Shown piece after piece: positions 34,262 through 47,352 of a stretch of DNA of 64,000 bases. How positions within the stretch are numbered: position 1 is the first letter of the stretch; each line of letters opens with the position of its first letter. Source of the DNA: Dichetophora obliterata (lineage: Eukaryota > Arthropoda > Insecta > Diptera > Sciomyzidae); NCBI GenBank assembly GCA_963920525.1, contig OY986437.1, positions 31,327,063 through 31,391,062 of the forward strand, given 5' to 3'. The position numbers were made by a program, and so were the translations under genes. The notes beneath the pieces are model-generated. The model was not told the origin of the DNA, did not search any database, and saw only the letters and a list, made by a program, of their open reading frames with translations.

Positions 34262-36170
34262 ATTTTCCTTTTATTTATTTATTTTATTTATTTAATTAAA
34301 TGTAAGCGCTTGCAAGAATAAACTTATAATTAAGCACCGATTACGTATATGGCGATAATATCAACACAAAAATATGAGATATAAAACATAATCTTGAATA
34401 AAATTTAAAGTTAAAAGTACAAATGGGAACAAGTGAAAACATTAACAATTTTGTAAAATTGAACCAAAGGTAATAACAGAGATTTATAACAAATATAAAT
34501 AATAAGACAAACAAAAAACTAAAAAAACGGGGAAAAATTAAAAAAATAAAATTAAAAGGATATTAAAGGAAAGAAAAAAAAGAAAACGAAATAATAAAGC
34601 TTAAGTTAAAGTGAAGACAATTAATCTGATAGCTTAGATTTAAACAAGGTTGCATTTCAAATACGCTGCAAAGGAATGGAAGCGAATTCCAAAGACGTTT
34701 AGAATTAACAAAAAACTGCCGTTCTGATGCCAAGCAGGCGTGTCTAGGTTGAACCAAGTTGTTACCGCGCTGAGATCTTAAAAATTTTAATTTTTCATAT
34801 GAATAAAGAGGATCCTTAGTAAAAATGATTTTATGCAAGAAGACTAACGCCTTCATGTTCAGAACATGGTCAAAAGTCAAACCGAATATTTGTTTTGCAT
34901 ACTGTGATATGTGGTCAGTTCGTTTAGGTCCGAAGACATAACGAGCGATGTTGTTATAAGCAACGTTCAGCTTGCGCTTACTTGCAGAGTCACAGTATGC
35001 GAAAATTTTAGATCCATATCGTACAGTGGGAACGAGACACGTTTTTGTTAGTAGCATTCTAATGTTAAAGGGGGTGAAATATTGTGTAGCCCACAGGCTG
35101 CGGAGCATACCGAAGATTTTTCCCACTGTGATATTGACATGATTTGTCCAATCCAAGGTACTGTTGAAAGTAATGCCCAAATTTTTTGCCGACTTCACGA
35201 CCTCAATACATGATCCGTTTAGTATGACTTCAGGTAGAATTGAAGTGAAATTATGTTTCCTAGCTATAACTAAACATTTTGACTTATTTGAATTGAGGCA
35301 TAAATCATTAGCAGAAGCCCAATCATGAATTTTACGTAAATTTGCATTCAAACTTGCGACACAATAGTGAACATCAGACTTGCGACAGTTAGTATACAAT
35401 TGCACATCATCAGCGTACATTTGTATGCCACAACTATGCAGAATAGAGGGTAAGTCATTTATGTAAACTGAGAATAAAAGCGGACCCATTATAGAACCCT
35501 GAGGTACTCCACGGTTCACACTTAAAAAACTTGAGGTCGCGCAGCCGATATTCACTGCTTGTATTCTATTAGCAAGGTATGAACTCATTAGTCGAGTGGC
35601 TGTTTCGGAAAAATTAAACATGTAGGACAATTTTGAACATAAAATTTGGTGATCGACCGTGTCGAAAGCTTTCGAGTGATCTAGAAGAATCAAAAAAGTA
35701 ACTTCGTTTCGATCAAGATTATTTCGTATTTCGTCGGACACGTCTAGTATCGCAGTTATGCAACTGTGTTTTGGTCGGAAACCTGATTGTCAATCAGTTA
35801 AAAGTTTGTTACACAATAAATATTTGTTTGTCTGTTTGTACATAAGCGATTCAAAAACTTTCGATAAATATGGCAAAATTGCTATTGGGCGGTAATCGTT
35901 TCCAGTTTTAGGAATGGGAATTATTTTGGATTGTTTCCAAATAGCGGGGAATTCTGATTTAGTTATTATTGTGTTAAAAATGTGTTTAATAAATGGTAGC
36001 AGTACGGGTAGAAGTGCTTTGAAAAACTTTGGATGAATTCCATCGAAACCGACAGCATTAAATTTGATTTATAAGCAACTTCGCACTATCTCGGCATCTT
36101 CAACACGTTGGAAGCTAAAAGATGAGTTTGAGCTATTTGATCTTTGAAGGTAACGATTTTTTCATATTGA
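34262..36170 (-). mobile_element. 5'-truncated LINE (non-LTR retrotransposon)
   Basis: The minus-strand 3' end is an A/T-rich AAATAAATAAAATAAAT-type tail at 34265-34300. Only the reverse transcriptase and C-terminal part remain, and the 5' side stops near 36170 within the RT region. It is oriented opposite to the B-box block next to it and inserted in the 33705-36405 element. Confidence 0.85.
34563..36140 (-). pseudogene. LINE reverse transcriptase, partial, with two stops
   Basis: From about 36140 the minus strand reads the RT palm/fingers: NAVGFDGIHPKFFKALLP, then NDYRPIAILPYLSKVFESL. Stops interrupt it at about 36074-36072 and 35793-35791. After the second stop it is open to 34563 with DHSKAFDTVDHQIL (RT motif A), RGVPQGSIMGPLLFSVYIND (motif B) and QMYADDVQLY (motif C). 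A C-terminal region of about 190 residues of the type found in Jockey/CR1-like LINEs follows. It contains no endonuclease. RT would copy its own RNA at a nicked target; this copy is dead. Related in style to, but clearly different from, the other LINEs in the window. Confidence 0.9.
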
Positions 36171-36405
36171 AAAAATGTTGATGTTGTTTCTTTGGAAAAA
36201 ATTCGTTAGAGCAATTAATTGTTCAACTTGGTACCATGACTTAAATTCATACCAGGAGTTAAATTCGTATTTTTTAAAAAGAACGGTTTTAATTTCATCC
36301 CTTACCTCCTGCACCTTTTTACAAAGTACGAATTTAACTTTGTGCAGATAAAAAGTATTGGTTTGAGTCTTAGTTGCGTTGGATTGACGAACTTATCTTA
36401 ACGCA

Positions 36406-37150
36406 CTTCGCCTTGTATTGCGGTCTTTTAGTTAAAGATAACTTAAAAATTTTGCTTTTTATTACAAAATTCAAACTCAATACGGCCTCTGGATTAAACC
36501 CAAAGTATTAACTATTAAATTAATAAAACGCCCTGTTTTTTATAACTGAGGATGCAACAATGATTTTGTGCGGCTCTGAGCGCAATTATGGCTTTCGTAA
36601 AGCAGACTCTCATGCTCACAATCCTTGGCAGAATCAAGAAAGTAAAAGCGATCTTTTCAGTTCTTTCAAAAAATTTTTTGCTGTCCTTGTCAAAAAAAGA
36701 GCGATGGTTAATTTTAAGCAAGAGTATGCAAAACAATCTTGCATTTTTTATTGAGTACAAGTGATTTTTGTTTATATATTTTAAGCTTATATCCCACACT
36801 TGCACTTGTTTACATTTTAAACTTTAGTTTCTATTTGGCGCGTTATAATCAGTAAACCAAAAACATTATTTTGTAACTATCAACAGTTCCGCTCTTTCGC
36901 TTGCAATTTTTTGACAAGCAAAATTTGCAAAATTCGTAGCTGTAACGTTTGCCTGATAATAATTTTACCACGTTCACGATATAAATAATGCTTTTTCGTA
37001 AGTTCTTTCTCATTCTCTTTGGGCATGTCCCTCGTTCCTTTTACCCCCGAATTCATCAAGCATATGCTTCCGCCCAGGAAGCCAACTGGCGAGATACTCA
37101 TATAAGTGACTTTGCCCACGCTTAGCTTTGGTTATACCTTTGAGTATATG
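36406..37150. other. Non-coding spacer
   Basis: A less AT-rich patch at 36990-37140, adjoining the next SINE head, may be part of that element's body. No gene. Confidence 0.45.
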
Positions 37151-37154
37151 TGTA

Positions 37155-37252
37155 TTTATATGGTGGCCGTAGCCTACTGGGAGAGTGCGTGGCCAGTAAG
37201 TTAAAGAACCGCGGTTCAAACCCCAGCTCAGACAGGATGTTTTTTTTTTCAA
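37155..37252 (+). mobile_element. tRNA-derived SINE head
   Basis: GTAGCCTACTGGGAGAGTGC (A-box region) and CGGTTCAAACCCCAGCTCAG (B-box region) are followed by a T run at 37240-37249. Same family as the three tandem units at 30066-30420, here single and on the plus strand. Confidence 0.65.
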
Positions 37253-37255
37253 TTG

Positions 37256-38825
37256 CGTTAATATTTCTTTTCGACCGCCACCTCTCTGCAGACAATGGCA
37301 AACCTCAGAGAGTAAAAATTGCCATGTAAAGTTTCTTGAGAATATAAGCCGTTCGGAGTCGGCACAAAACTCGTAGGTTCAGTGCTCGATCATTTGTCTT
37401 CAAACATTTAATAATACATACAACACATTTGATCAATAGAAGCTCGGTCAAAGTACTTCCAAGGGCTGTAATGGCCAATTTATTTATTTTTACTTTTTTT
37501 CTGTACTATTATAATGTACAATGTATATTATATGTTTGTATTAATACTCAAAGTAAATATTTGCCAAATGTTGTAACTTCAGTGCTTCTCAAAAATTTGG
37601 GAACATTTCAAGAATAGCGACAACTCTAATTTTTAATTTTGTTTTGCAGATTATATGGATTTTGGCCTCATAACTCCAAGTCTGAAAAAATTGCAGGCCA
37701 CTTGCAATTGGTTTAGAAGTTTTAAGCCTATAAAGTTGGAAAAATGGCCTACAAATCTTTTTATTTTTCAAAATTGTAAATATATATTTGTTAAAAAAAA
37801 TTGTAAATAGGTATAAGAATAGGAATATCTTAAAAAGTTATGAATGAATTTTCATTTTTGATACCTCGTTGAAAGGTACATTACCTTTAATTTTATTCCC
37901 ATAATACAGAACACTAAAAAAACAGCAAGATTTGTAGGTCATTTTTGCAACATTGGATAATACTTGGAGGCCTATAACTTCTAAACCAATGCGAGCGGTC
38001 TGAAATTTTTCAAGATTTGGATTTAGAAGGTTAAAATTCGTATAATCCAATAAAAATAATATTAAAAAAGAGAGTTGTCTTTCTTGAATTATACCAAAAT
38101 TTGAGTTAGTTTTCCAAAACCTTTAAAACTAATAAATATCTCTCAAGCTTTTGAAACATTTTCCTGTGTTTGCATACTATTTCTTGAGTTATTTTTATAC
38201 TATGCACAGATGCATAAATGCAAATTAAATCTTCCGCTTAAGTTAAATTAATTGTTCCACTTAAATTGTAAAAAAACACTAAAAATACACTAAATCAAAC
38301 TAATTAACTGTGCTTTTTGTTGCTCATATTTGATTTTCCTAACTATTCCATACCTTATAGTTTTATTCCTTTTTTTAGTATACTATTAATTTTCGCTCTT
38401 TAGGTACTTAAGTTATTATCATTGCTGAATATTCATGGTAGGCGCACTAGAAACACGCTCTCTGCGACAAACAAAACAATAACAAATGCGTAGCTATACT
38501 GTCAAAATCTATTTTGTCTATTCGAAGCGGCCGTACATAGCGACACAAACAAATTGGTTACTGAACAATCTAACAATCTAACTAGTAGTCAAATGAAAAT
38601 TTTATTAAAAGTTAATTTTTATTTGCTTTGTTCAGAGCCAAAATTCAATAAATTCTGTATTATTATTTAAAACACAGGTAATTTTATTAAATTTTTAAGG
38701 ATTTTGATAAATTTTTCTGATATTTTCACATACAAAATCTGGGTACTCTGTTGATTTTTTACGGTTACAAGTAAATTATGCATTGCTATGGCTGAATGAG
38801 TAAACGTCAAATGTAAAAAATAGCA
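37256..38825. other. Non-coding spacer
   Basis: AT-rich, several 60-70 codon ORFs without features. No gene seen. Confidence 0.5.
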
Positions 38826-39240
38826 TTGTAAAATTAGAGAAGGTAGAAGCATTTCGGAGAGACAGACTGCCGAAACTGTAAAAACGAAGTTGACAGCTTA
38901 TAGAAAATCTGAAACCGATGAGAAAGCAAAAATTTGACGCATTCATTGAAAGTCAACTGTTGTGATATTATGGTAGCGATACCGTAGAAAAGTTGACAAT
39001 TATTTAATTTAATTATTATAATTATTTAATTATGTAAATGCTTTAATTGCAAATTTGCAGCGTTGTTTCAGTGTTTCAGGAAATTTTAATACAACTGCCA
39101 GTTACCAACTGATGACTCCGCTGAATGCGGCCATTGATTTCCTCTTGTTCTCATTCACAAAAAACTGACTTTGACAATTTTGGATATTTGGAGAAAGAGC
39201 ACGTAGTCTGAAATGCATCTACCTTCTCCAGTTCTACCAT
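38826..39240. mobile_element. Inverted-repeat element of about 415 bp
   Basis: Left AGAGAAGGTAGAAGCATTTC and right GAAATGCATCTACCTTCTCC are inverted with two mismatches. Weaker pairing extends outwards to TGTAAAA/TTCTACCA. The GGTAGA-GCAT motif recalls the hAT-type MITE at 2260-2442, so the two may be related. No clean target duplication. Confidence 0.5.
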
Positions 39241-40489
39241 GCATTATAGCTATGCCTTTGTTGTGCTTTGTCGTTTCTTGCTCTCCGAATTGCTCTCTTT
39301 TTAAATTTTCTGCTTTTTTATTTATTTTAAGTATGCTTAAACCATATTTTCTCTTAGTAGAAAAAAATTTGTATATATTAAAAAAAAATTTGCCTTCATG
39401 ATTTTAACAGAGAGACGTTTTTACGGTATAAACGTGTTGCATTATTATTTGTTCTTCGCTTACGGTGCGAATTACTTTGTTGCATTGTTATTGAGTTGAA
39501 TGACTGAATGCATGAATGTGGATGTGCGTATAACCCACATCTGTTGAATCTCGATGAGGTTATGTGATATATTAATTCGTACGTTGATTGTAATAGGCGT
39601 TGTTGTCATGCAGCGATGAGCTGTGATAAAGTTATTATTTCTTTTGATATTTGAACTGTGAAGAGCAGTAAACATGAGATTGTTGAAAATGTATTAAAAT
39701 TTTAAAAGATGAATTTCAAATAAAAGCTACTTCTTCAAAAGCTCGTTTTCATAATAGGCATTAACATTAAAACATGCCTCAATATACCCTCAAACTATCA
39801 AATAAATCGATTCAATAATTTACTCCTGAGACATGTTTATTTTTGAACCTTGGATTCTTGTATTGCAGGCCTTAAGAAATTGTTGGATTTGTCATGCTTC
39901 TAATTTACTACTGGACCATCCCATATGATTAGCAGCTCCCTCACCATCTACTCCCCCTTTCCAAAACCTTTTTAAGAATCTCACTCTGTTTTTTTTTGCT
40001 CTCAATGATTTTCTTTGTTTGCCTGCATTCACCTTTCTTCTTTTACGGTTTCTTTTGATTTACTACTTGTTTGTTGCAAGCAAAGCAATTTATTAGTTAC
40101 TGATAGGCTAGGCATGCGCCGTGCGTAGCAATTTGCACGTTATTATTAAACTTCTTTTACGCTAGTTTTTCATGCATATGCACATTTATTTTAATGATCT
40201 TCTTGCACTCTCTGCGAGTTCAAATCAAGCTGCTATAATTTAACTAAATATAACTTTGAGAGTGAGTTGAACTTTTGTGTTTGTTTTATGTGCCATAACG
40301 ACGAGAAAGTGCAATTCTAAAAAAAAGCAGCTTTTTATTGTAAACATTACACGGTTTAAAATCTTTGAATAAAATTCAAACTTTTCTGTACGTTATATAT
40401 GACCAGCTTTGTTTTCAAATGTAGTATTTGCCAAATACTAAAAAATCGTTTTAATACAGCTTTGGTTTAAAATTAAGTACACGCTTGGA
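39241..40489. other. Non-coding spacer
   Basis: No gene, RNA gene or terminal repeat recognised. Confidence 0.5.
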
Positions 40490-40497
40490 TTGAAATA

Positions 40498-40592
40498 TAA
40501 AAAAAAATGACAAACACACTGAGATTAGAACCAGGGACATCCAGTTTGTAAGATCACTACGTTAACCACTGGGCTACTGCGCTATACGAAAC
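40498..40592 (-). mobile_element. Short tRNA-like SINE
   Basis: On the minus strand AGTAGCCCAGTGGTTAACG is a good A box (40585-40567 region), and CTGGTTCTAATCTCAGTG is a B box about 30 bp later. An oligo-A/T tail (GTCATTTTTTTT on the minus strand) follows. The head differs from the other two SINE families, so this is a third one. Confidence 0.6.
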
Positions 40593-40917
40593 AAAAACAA
40601 TAAACAAGCATATGAACCTAATAAACTAATATTGAGTTTCAGCATTGCAATATTTCTTTGGTTTAAATTTTAGTACAGAAAAGTTTTAATTATGGGCTAG
40701 TATTTGTGAAAGTTTAAATTATAAACCTCAAGGCTAAAAAATATGCAGTAGTATTTTGGCTGGACTAAAATTTATTCCCAGACTTACTTATAAATATATC
40801 ACAGCGAATATTTTGCTCTTAATGAAACTCCTAAATTTTAAAAATAATGAGGAAATTAATTAGTTTCGAAAGGGGATTTTAGGATTTGTCTAGAGATTAC
40901 GACAAAAAAGATTCATA

Positions 40918-41388
40918 AAAGTCTCTGCCCACTTGCGGCACGCAACGAAACGACTGTAAATCGGCTTCGCAACGTAATGTTCAATGCACACTTAACGAAA
41001 CGGCAACAAAAATTTTAACTAAACAAAACAATCAGCGCAGAATTCTCTAGTACACAATTAGCTTAAATAGCCTTGCTATTAGATGACGATGTAGAAAACT
41101 GATAAAATCATAGATTTTAGAGTAATTTTATGCTTTAAAAACGACCTATCGATATCGAATTTTTACTTTGCACAATAAACTGTTGGAATCCATTGTAATT
41201 TTTGTAAACAGAGAGAACGACAAGCCGGTCAGAATTCTTTGAAACGATCACCACCGGCTTTTTCGTCGGCGTCAACAGTCGTTGCCGTTTTATCGTCGCT
41301 TAGTGAGCATGTATACATAAGAACACATGGTAGTTATATTTTGTAGTTTCGTGTCGTTTCGTTACGTGCCGCAAGTGGGTAGATACCT
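40918..41388. mobile_element. MITE of about 470 bp
   Basis: Left CCCACTTGCGGCACGCAACG and right CGTTACGTGCCGCAAGTGGG are inverted with one mismatch, and the match extends into AAACGAC/GTCGTTT. Internal CGAAACGGCAAC and CCGGCTTTTTCGTCGGCGTC suggest further subterminal motifs. The target duplication was not resolved. Non-coding. Confidence 0.75.
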
Positions 41389-41668
41389 TAAAGGATACTA
41401 TTTGTATATTAAAAAAATATTTTCCTTTCATTGAGTAAATGTATTTAATTGACTCCTGTACAACAATATTTACTGATTATTAACAATTTTTGGTAAATAT
41501 GTATTACCAAATATATGTTTCGTTAAAACAGTTATTGATTTGAATTGTTTTGGCATGCGTAACTAAATATTGCTACGATGTTAATTATAATGCACTAATT
41601 GAGCTTTAGAAATAATTCATTGATATTTAGAATTAATTACTAAACCATATCTTTAGTCAGCTAATATA

Positions 41669-42275
41669 ATAAAACCATAATTTTTACATTTAAGACCTTA
41701 TACTTCAGGGCAACTTTTTGGTTTATAGTTAAGATAAATATCTTTTATATCCTCTCTTAACTTCATGACTGATAGATATATCAAATATTGCATAATGATA
41801 ATAGAAAATATAAACTTTTAATTTTTTTTTTTCAATAGAGCATTAAGTGGTTTAGTAATAATAACCCAAATAAAAATTTGACTAACTACACCATTTTAAA
41901 TTATAATTCAGAAAAAATTATAGAAAATCATAAAAGAAAATCCATTTTAGATTCTGACATAATATATACGATATAATGACATAAAACTATAATTTTTACA
42001 CTTAAGACCTTATACTTCAGAGCAACTCTTTGGTTTATAGTTAAGATAAATATCTTTTATATCCTCTCTTAACTTCATGACTGATATATCAAATATTGCA
42101 TAATGATAATAGAAAATATAGCCTTTTAATTTTTCTTTCAATAGAAGAAAGCATTAAGTGGTTTAGTAATAATAACCAAAATAAAAATTTGACTCAACTA
42201 CACCATTTTAAATTATAATTCAGAAAAAATTATTGAAAATCATAAAAGAAAATCCATTTTAGATTCTGAACAGAT
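41669..42275. repeat. Tandem duplication, two copies of about 312 bp
   Basis: The block from ATAATTTTTACA through AAAATCCATTTTAGATTCTG occurs at about 41680-41957 and 41991-42269 with small indels and few substitutions. ACCTTATACTTCAG starts at 41695 and 42007. It borders the hexamer satellite at its left edge. Confidence 0.9.
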
Positions 42276-42365
42276 CAAATGAAATTTTGAAAAGATCAGT
42301 TGAAATTTAGTAAAGATGAATTGAAATTCAGAAAAAATCAATTGAATTTTACACAATGTGCTAAT

Positions 42366-45300
42366 TATTAATGGCAATGGTAATGGTAATGGTAATGGAA
42401 ATGGAAATGGAACTGGTAATGGTAATGGTAATGGTAATGGAAATGGAAATGGAAATGGTAATGGTAATGGTAATGGTAATGGTAATGGTAATGGTAATGG
42501 TAATGGTAATGATAATGGTAATGGTAATGGTAATGGTAATGGTAATGGTAATGGTAATGGTAATGGTAATGGTAATGGTAATGGTAATGGTAATGGTAAT
42601 GGTAATGGTAATGGTAATAGAAATAGTAATAGTAATAATAGTAATAGTTATAGTAATAGTAATAGTTATAGTAATAGTAATAATAATAGTAATAGTAATA
42701 GTAATAGTAATAGTAATAGTAATAGTAATAGTAATAGTAATAGTAATAGTAATAGTAATAGTAATAGTAATAGTAATAGTAATAGTAATAGTAATAGTAA
42801 TAGTAATAGTAATAGTAATAGTAATAGTAATAGTAATAGTAATAGTAATAGTAATAGTAATAGTAATAGTAATAGTAATAGTAATAGTAATAGTAATAGT
42901 AATAGTAATAGTAATAGTAATAGTAATAGTAATAGTAATAGTAATAGTAATAGTAATAGTAATAGTATTAGTAATAGTAATAGTAATAGTAATAGTAATA
43001 GTAATAGTAATAGTAATAGTAATAGTAATAGTAATAGTAATAGTAATAGTAATAGTAATAGTAATAGTAATAGTAATAGTAATAGTAATAGTAATAGTAA
43101 TAGTAATAGTAATAGTAATAGTAATAGTAATAGTAATAGTAATAGTAATAGTAATAGTAATAGTAATAGTAATAGTAATAGTAATAGTAATAGTAATAGT
43201 AATAGTAATAGTAATAGTAATAGTAATAGTAATAGTAATAGTAATAGTAATAGTAATAGTAATAGTAATAGTAATAGTAATAGTAATAGTAATAGTAATA
43301 GTAATAGTAATAGTAATAGTAATAGTAATAGTAATAGTAATAGTAATAGTAATAGTAATAGTAATAGTAATAGTAATAGTAATAGTAATAGTAATAGTAA
43401 TAGTAATAGTAATAGTAATAGTAATAGTAATAGTAATAGTAATAGTAATAGTAATAGTAATAGTAATAGTAATAGTAATAGTAATAGTAATTGTAATAGT
43501 AATAGTAATAGTAATAGTAATAGTAATAGTAATAGTAATAGTAATAGTAATAGTAATAGTAATAGTAATAGTAATAGTAATAGTAATAGTAATAGTAATA
43601 GTAATAGTAATAGTAATAGTAATAGTAATAGTAATAGTAATAGTAATAGTAATAGTAATAGTAATAGTAATAGTAATAGTAATAGTAATAGTAATAGTAA
43701 TAGTAATAGTAATAGTAATAGTAATAGTAATAGTAATAGTAATAGTAATAGTAATAGTAATAGTAATAGTAATAGTAATAGTAATAGTAATAGTAATAGT
43801 AATAGTAATAGTAATAGTAATAGTAATAGTAATAGTAATAGTAATAGTAATAGTAATAGTAATAGTAATAGTAATAGTAATAGTAATAGTAATAGTAATA
43901 GTAATAGTAATAGTAATAGTAATAGTAATAGTAATAGTAATAGTAATAGTAATAGTAATAGTAATAGTAATAGTAATAGTAATAGTAATAGTAATAGTAA
44001 TAGTATAGTAATAGTAATAGTAATAGTAATAGTAATAGTAATAGTAATAGTAATAGTAATAGTAATAGTAATAGTAATAGTAATAGTAATAGTAATAGTA
44101 ATAGTAATAGTAATAGTAATAGTAATAGTAATAGTAATAGTAATAGTAATAGTAATAGTAATAGTAATAGTAATAGTAATAGTAATAGTAATAGTAATAG
44201 TAATAGTAATAGTAATAGTAATAGTAATAGTAATAGTAATAGTAATAGTAATAGTAATAGTAATAGTAATAGTAATAGTAATAGTAATAGTAATAGTAAT
44301 AGTAATCGTAATAGTAATAGTAATAGTAATAGTAATAGCAATAGTAATAGTAATAGTAATAGTAATAGTAATAGTAATAGTAATAGTATAGTAATAGTAA
44401 TAGTAATAGTAATAGTAATAGTAATAGTAATAGTAATAGTAATAGTAATAGTAATAGTAATAGTAATAGTAATAGTAATAGTAATAGTAATAGTAATAGT
44501 AATAGTAATAGTAATAGTAATAGTAATAGTAATAGTAATAGTAATAGTAATAGTAATAGTAATAGTAATAGTAATAGTAATAGTAATAGTAATAGTAATA
44601 GTAATAGTAATAGTAATAGTAATAGTAATAGTAATAGTAATAGTAATAGTAAATAGTAATAGTAATAGTAATAGTAATAGTAATAGTAATAGTAATAGTA
44701 ATAGTAATAGTAATAGTAATAGTAATAGTATAGTAATAGTAATAGTAATAGTAATAGTAATAGTAATAGTAATAGTAATAGTAATAGTAAATAGTAATAG
44801 TAATAGTAATAGTAATAGTAATAGTAATAGTAATAGTAATAGTAATAGTAATAGTAATAGTAATAGTAATAGTAATAGTAAATAATAGTAATAGTAATAG
44901 TAATAGTAATAGTAATAGTAATAGTAATAGTAATAGTAATAGTAATAGTAATAGTAATAGTAATAGTAATAGTAATAGTAATAGTAATAGTAATAGTAAT
45001 AGTAATAGTAATAGTAATAGTAATAGTAATAGTAATAGTAATAGTAATAGTAATAGTAATAGTAATAGTAATAGTAATAGTAATAGTAATAGTAATAGTA
45101 ATAGTAATAGTAATAGTAATAGTAATAGTAATAGTAATAGTAATAGTAATAGTAATAGTAATAGTAATAGTAATAGTAATAGTAATAGTAATGTAATAGT
45201 AATAGTAATAGTAATAGTAATAGTAATAGTAATAGTAATAGTAATAGTAATAGTAATAGTAATAGTAATAGTAATAGTAATAGTAATAGTAATAGTAATA

Positions 45301-47072
45301 GTAATAGTAATAGTAATAGTAATAGTAATAGTAATAGTAATAGTAATAGTAATAGTAATAGTAATAGTAATAGTAATAGTAATAGTAATAGTAATAGTAA
45401 TAGTAATAGTAATAGTAATAGTAATAGTTAATAGTAATAGTAATAGTAATAGTAATAGTAATAGTAATAGTAATAGTAATAGTAATAGTAATAGTAATAG
45501 TAATAGTAATATTAATAGTAATAGTAATAGTAATAGTAATAGTAATAGTAATAGTAATATGTAATAGTAATAGTAATAGTAATAGTAATAGTAATAGTAA
45601 TAGTAATAGTAATAGTAATGTAATAGTAATAGTAATAGTAATAGTAATAGTAATTGTAATTGTAATTGTAATTGTAATTGTAATTGTAATTGTAATTGTA
45701 ATTGTAATTGTAATTGTAATATTGTAATTGTAATTGTAATTGTAATTGTAATTGTATTGTAATTGTAATTGTAATTGTAATTGTAATTGTAATTGTAATT
45801 GTAATTGTAATTGTAATTGTAATTGTAATTGTAATTGTAATTGTAATTGTAATTGTAATTGTAATTGTAATTGTAATTGTAATTGTAATTGTAATTGTTA
45901 ATTGTAATTGTAATTGTAATTGTAATTGTAATTGTAATTGTAATTGTAATTGTAATTGTAATTGTAATTGTAATTGTAATTGTAATTGTATTGTAATTGT
46001 AATTGTAATTGTAATTGTAATTGTAAATTGTAATTGTAATTGTAATTGTAATTGTAATTGTAATTGTAATTGTAATTGTAATTGTAATTGTAATTGTAAT
46101 TGTAATTGTAATTGTAATTGTAATTGTAATTGTAATTGTAATTGTAATTGTAATTGTAATTGTAATTGTAATTGTAATTGTAATTGTAATTGTAATTGTA
46201 ATTGTAATTGTAATTGTAATTGTAATTGTAATTGTAATTGTAATTGTAATTGTAATTGTAATTGTAATTGTAATTGTAATTGTAATTGTAATTGTAATTG
46301 TAATTGTAATTGTAATTGTAATTGTAATTGTAATTGTAATTGTAATTGTAATTGTAATTGTAATTGTAATAGTAATAGTAATAGTAATAGTAATAGTAAT
46401 AGTAATAGTAATAGTAATTGTAATAGTAATAGTAATAGTAATTGTAATTGTAATTGTAATTGTAATTGTAATAGTAATAGTAATAGTAATAGTAATAGTA
46501 ATAGTAATAGTAATTGTAATTGTAATTGTAATTGTAATTGTAATTGTAATTGTAATTGTAATTGTAATTGTAATTGTAATTGTAATTGTAATTGTAATTG
46601 TAATTGTAATTGTAATTGTAATTGTAATTGTAATTGTAATTGTAATAGTAATAGTAATAGTAATAGTAATAGTAATAGTAATAGTAATAGTAATAGTAAT
46701 AGTAATAGTAATAGTAATAGTAATAGTAATAGTAATAGTAATAGTAATAGTAATAGTAATAGTAATAGTAATAGTAATAGTAATAGTAATAGTAATAGTA
46801 ATAGTAATAGTAATAGTAATAGTAATAGTAATAGTAATAGTAATAGTAATAGTAATAGTAATAGTAATAGTAATAGTAATAGTAATAGTAATAGTAATAG
46901 TAATAGTAATAGTAATAGTAATAGTAATAGTAATAGTAATAGTAATAGTAATAGTAAGTAATAGTAATAGTAATAGTAATAGTAATAGTAATAGTAATAG
47001 TAATAGTAATAGTAATAGTAATAGTAATAGTAATAGTAATAGTAATAGTAATAGTAATAGTAATAGTAATAG
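42366..47072. repeat. Hexanucleotide satellite NGTAAT, about 4.7 kb
   Basis: Roughly 780 hexamers in homogeneous blocks: GGTAAT at 42372-42616, AGTAAT at about 42620-45650, TGTAAT at about 45648-46370 with AGTAAT islands, TGTAAT again to about 46645, then AGTAAT to 47072. Occasional 1-bp slips shift the phase (for example near 44006, 44390, 44652 and 45192). Because hexamers keep frame, huge Asn-Ser, Val-Ile, Leu and Tyr repeat ORFs open on both strands; none has a non-repeat domain, so I call no gene. Confidence 0.98.
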
Positions 47073-47352
47073 TTTGTTTGTGTGTGTTTTATTTATTATT
47101 TCAGTATATGCTTACAATTGATTTTTTTACATATTCAGGTATCTCGCGAAGCTTTTTGAGCTTGTCTGCGAGAAAATATTGAAATATATATAAAAATAAA
47201 GTGTAAAAGTAAAATTTTAAAGTTTTCAAGGTAGCTTTAGATTAATAAATATACAGTGTTTAAATATATTTTACGATATAGCTTCGTTTAGTTAATATTT
47301 AGAATAATAATGTAGTATTGAATGCAAATTTTTTTTTTTTTTTATTATTTCA

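Larger units (their letters stand above)
33705..36405. mobile_element. Inverted-repeat element interrupted by a LINE
   Basis: Left arm 33705-33830 (AATACTTTTTATCCACACAA, AGTTAAATTCGTACTTTTTG) is matched in reverse at 36310-36405 (AAGTACGAATTTAACTTTGT, GCAGATAAAAAGTATTGGTT). AGATAAATTCGTCAATC and its partner GATTGACGAACTTATCT lie near the ends. The intervening DNA contains the truncated LINE 34262-36170. Exact ends and target duplication are unresolved. Confidence 0.55.

Noticed and set aside
37010..37252. 80-codon minus-strand ORF with a partly plausible tail
   Set aside because: It runs through the SINE head and T run; no recognisable domain, and it probably reflects the element body.
42358..44391. 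677-codon Asn-Gly/Asn-Ser ORF and its 545- and 457-codon companions on both strands
   Set aside because: Produced by an in-frame hexamer satellite; all frames are open, and no non-repeat domain or start context is present.
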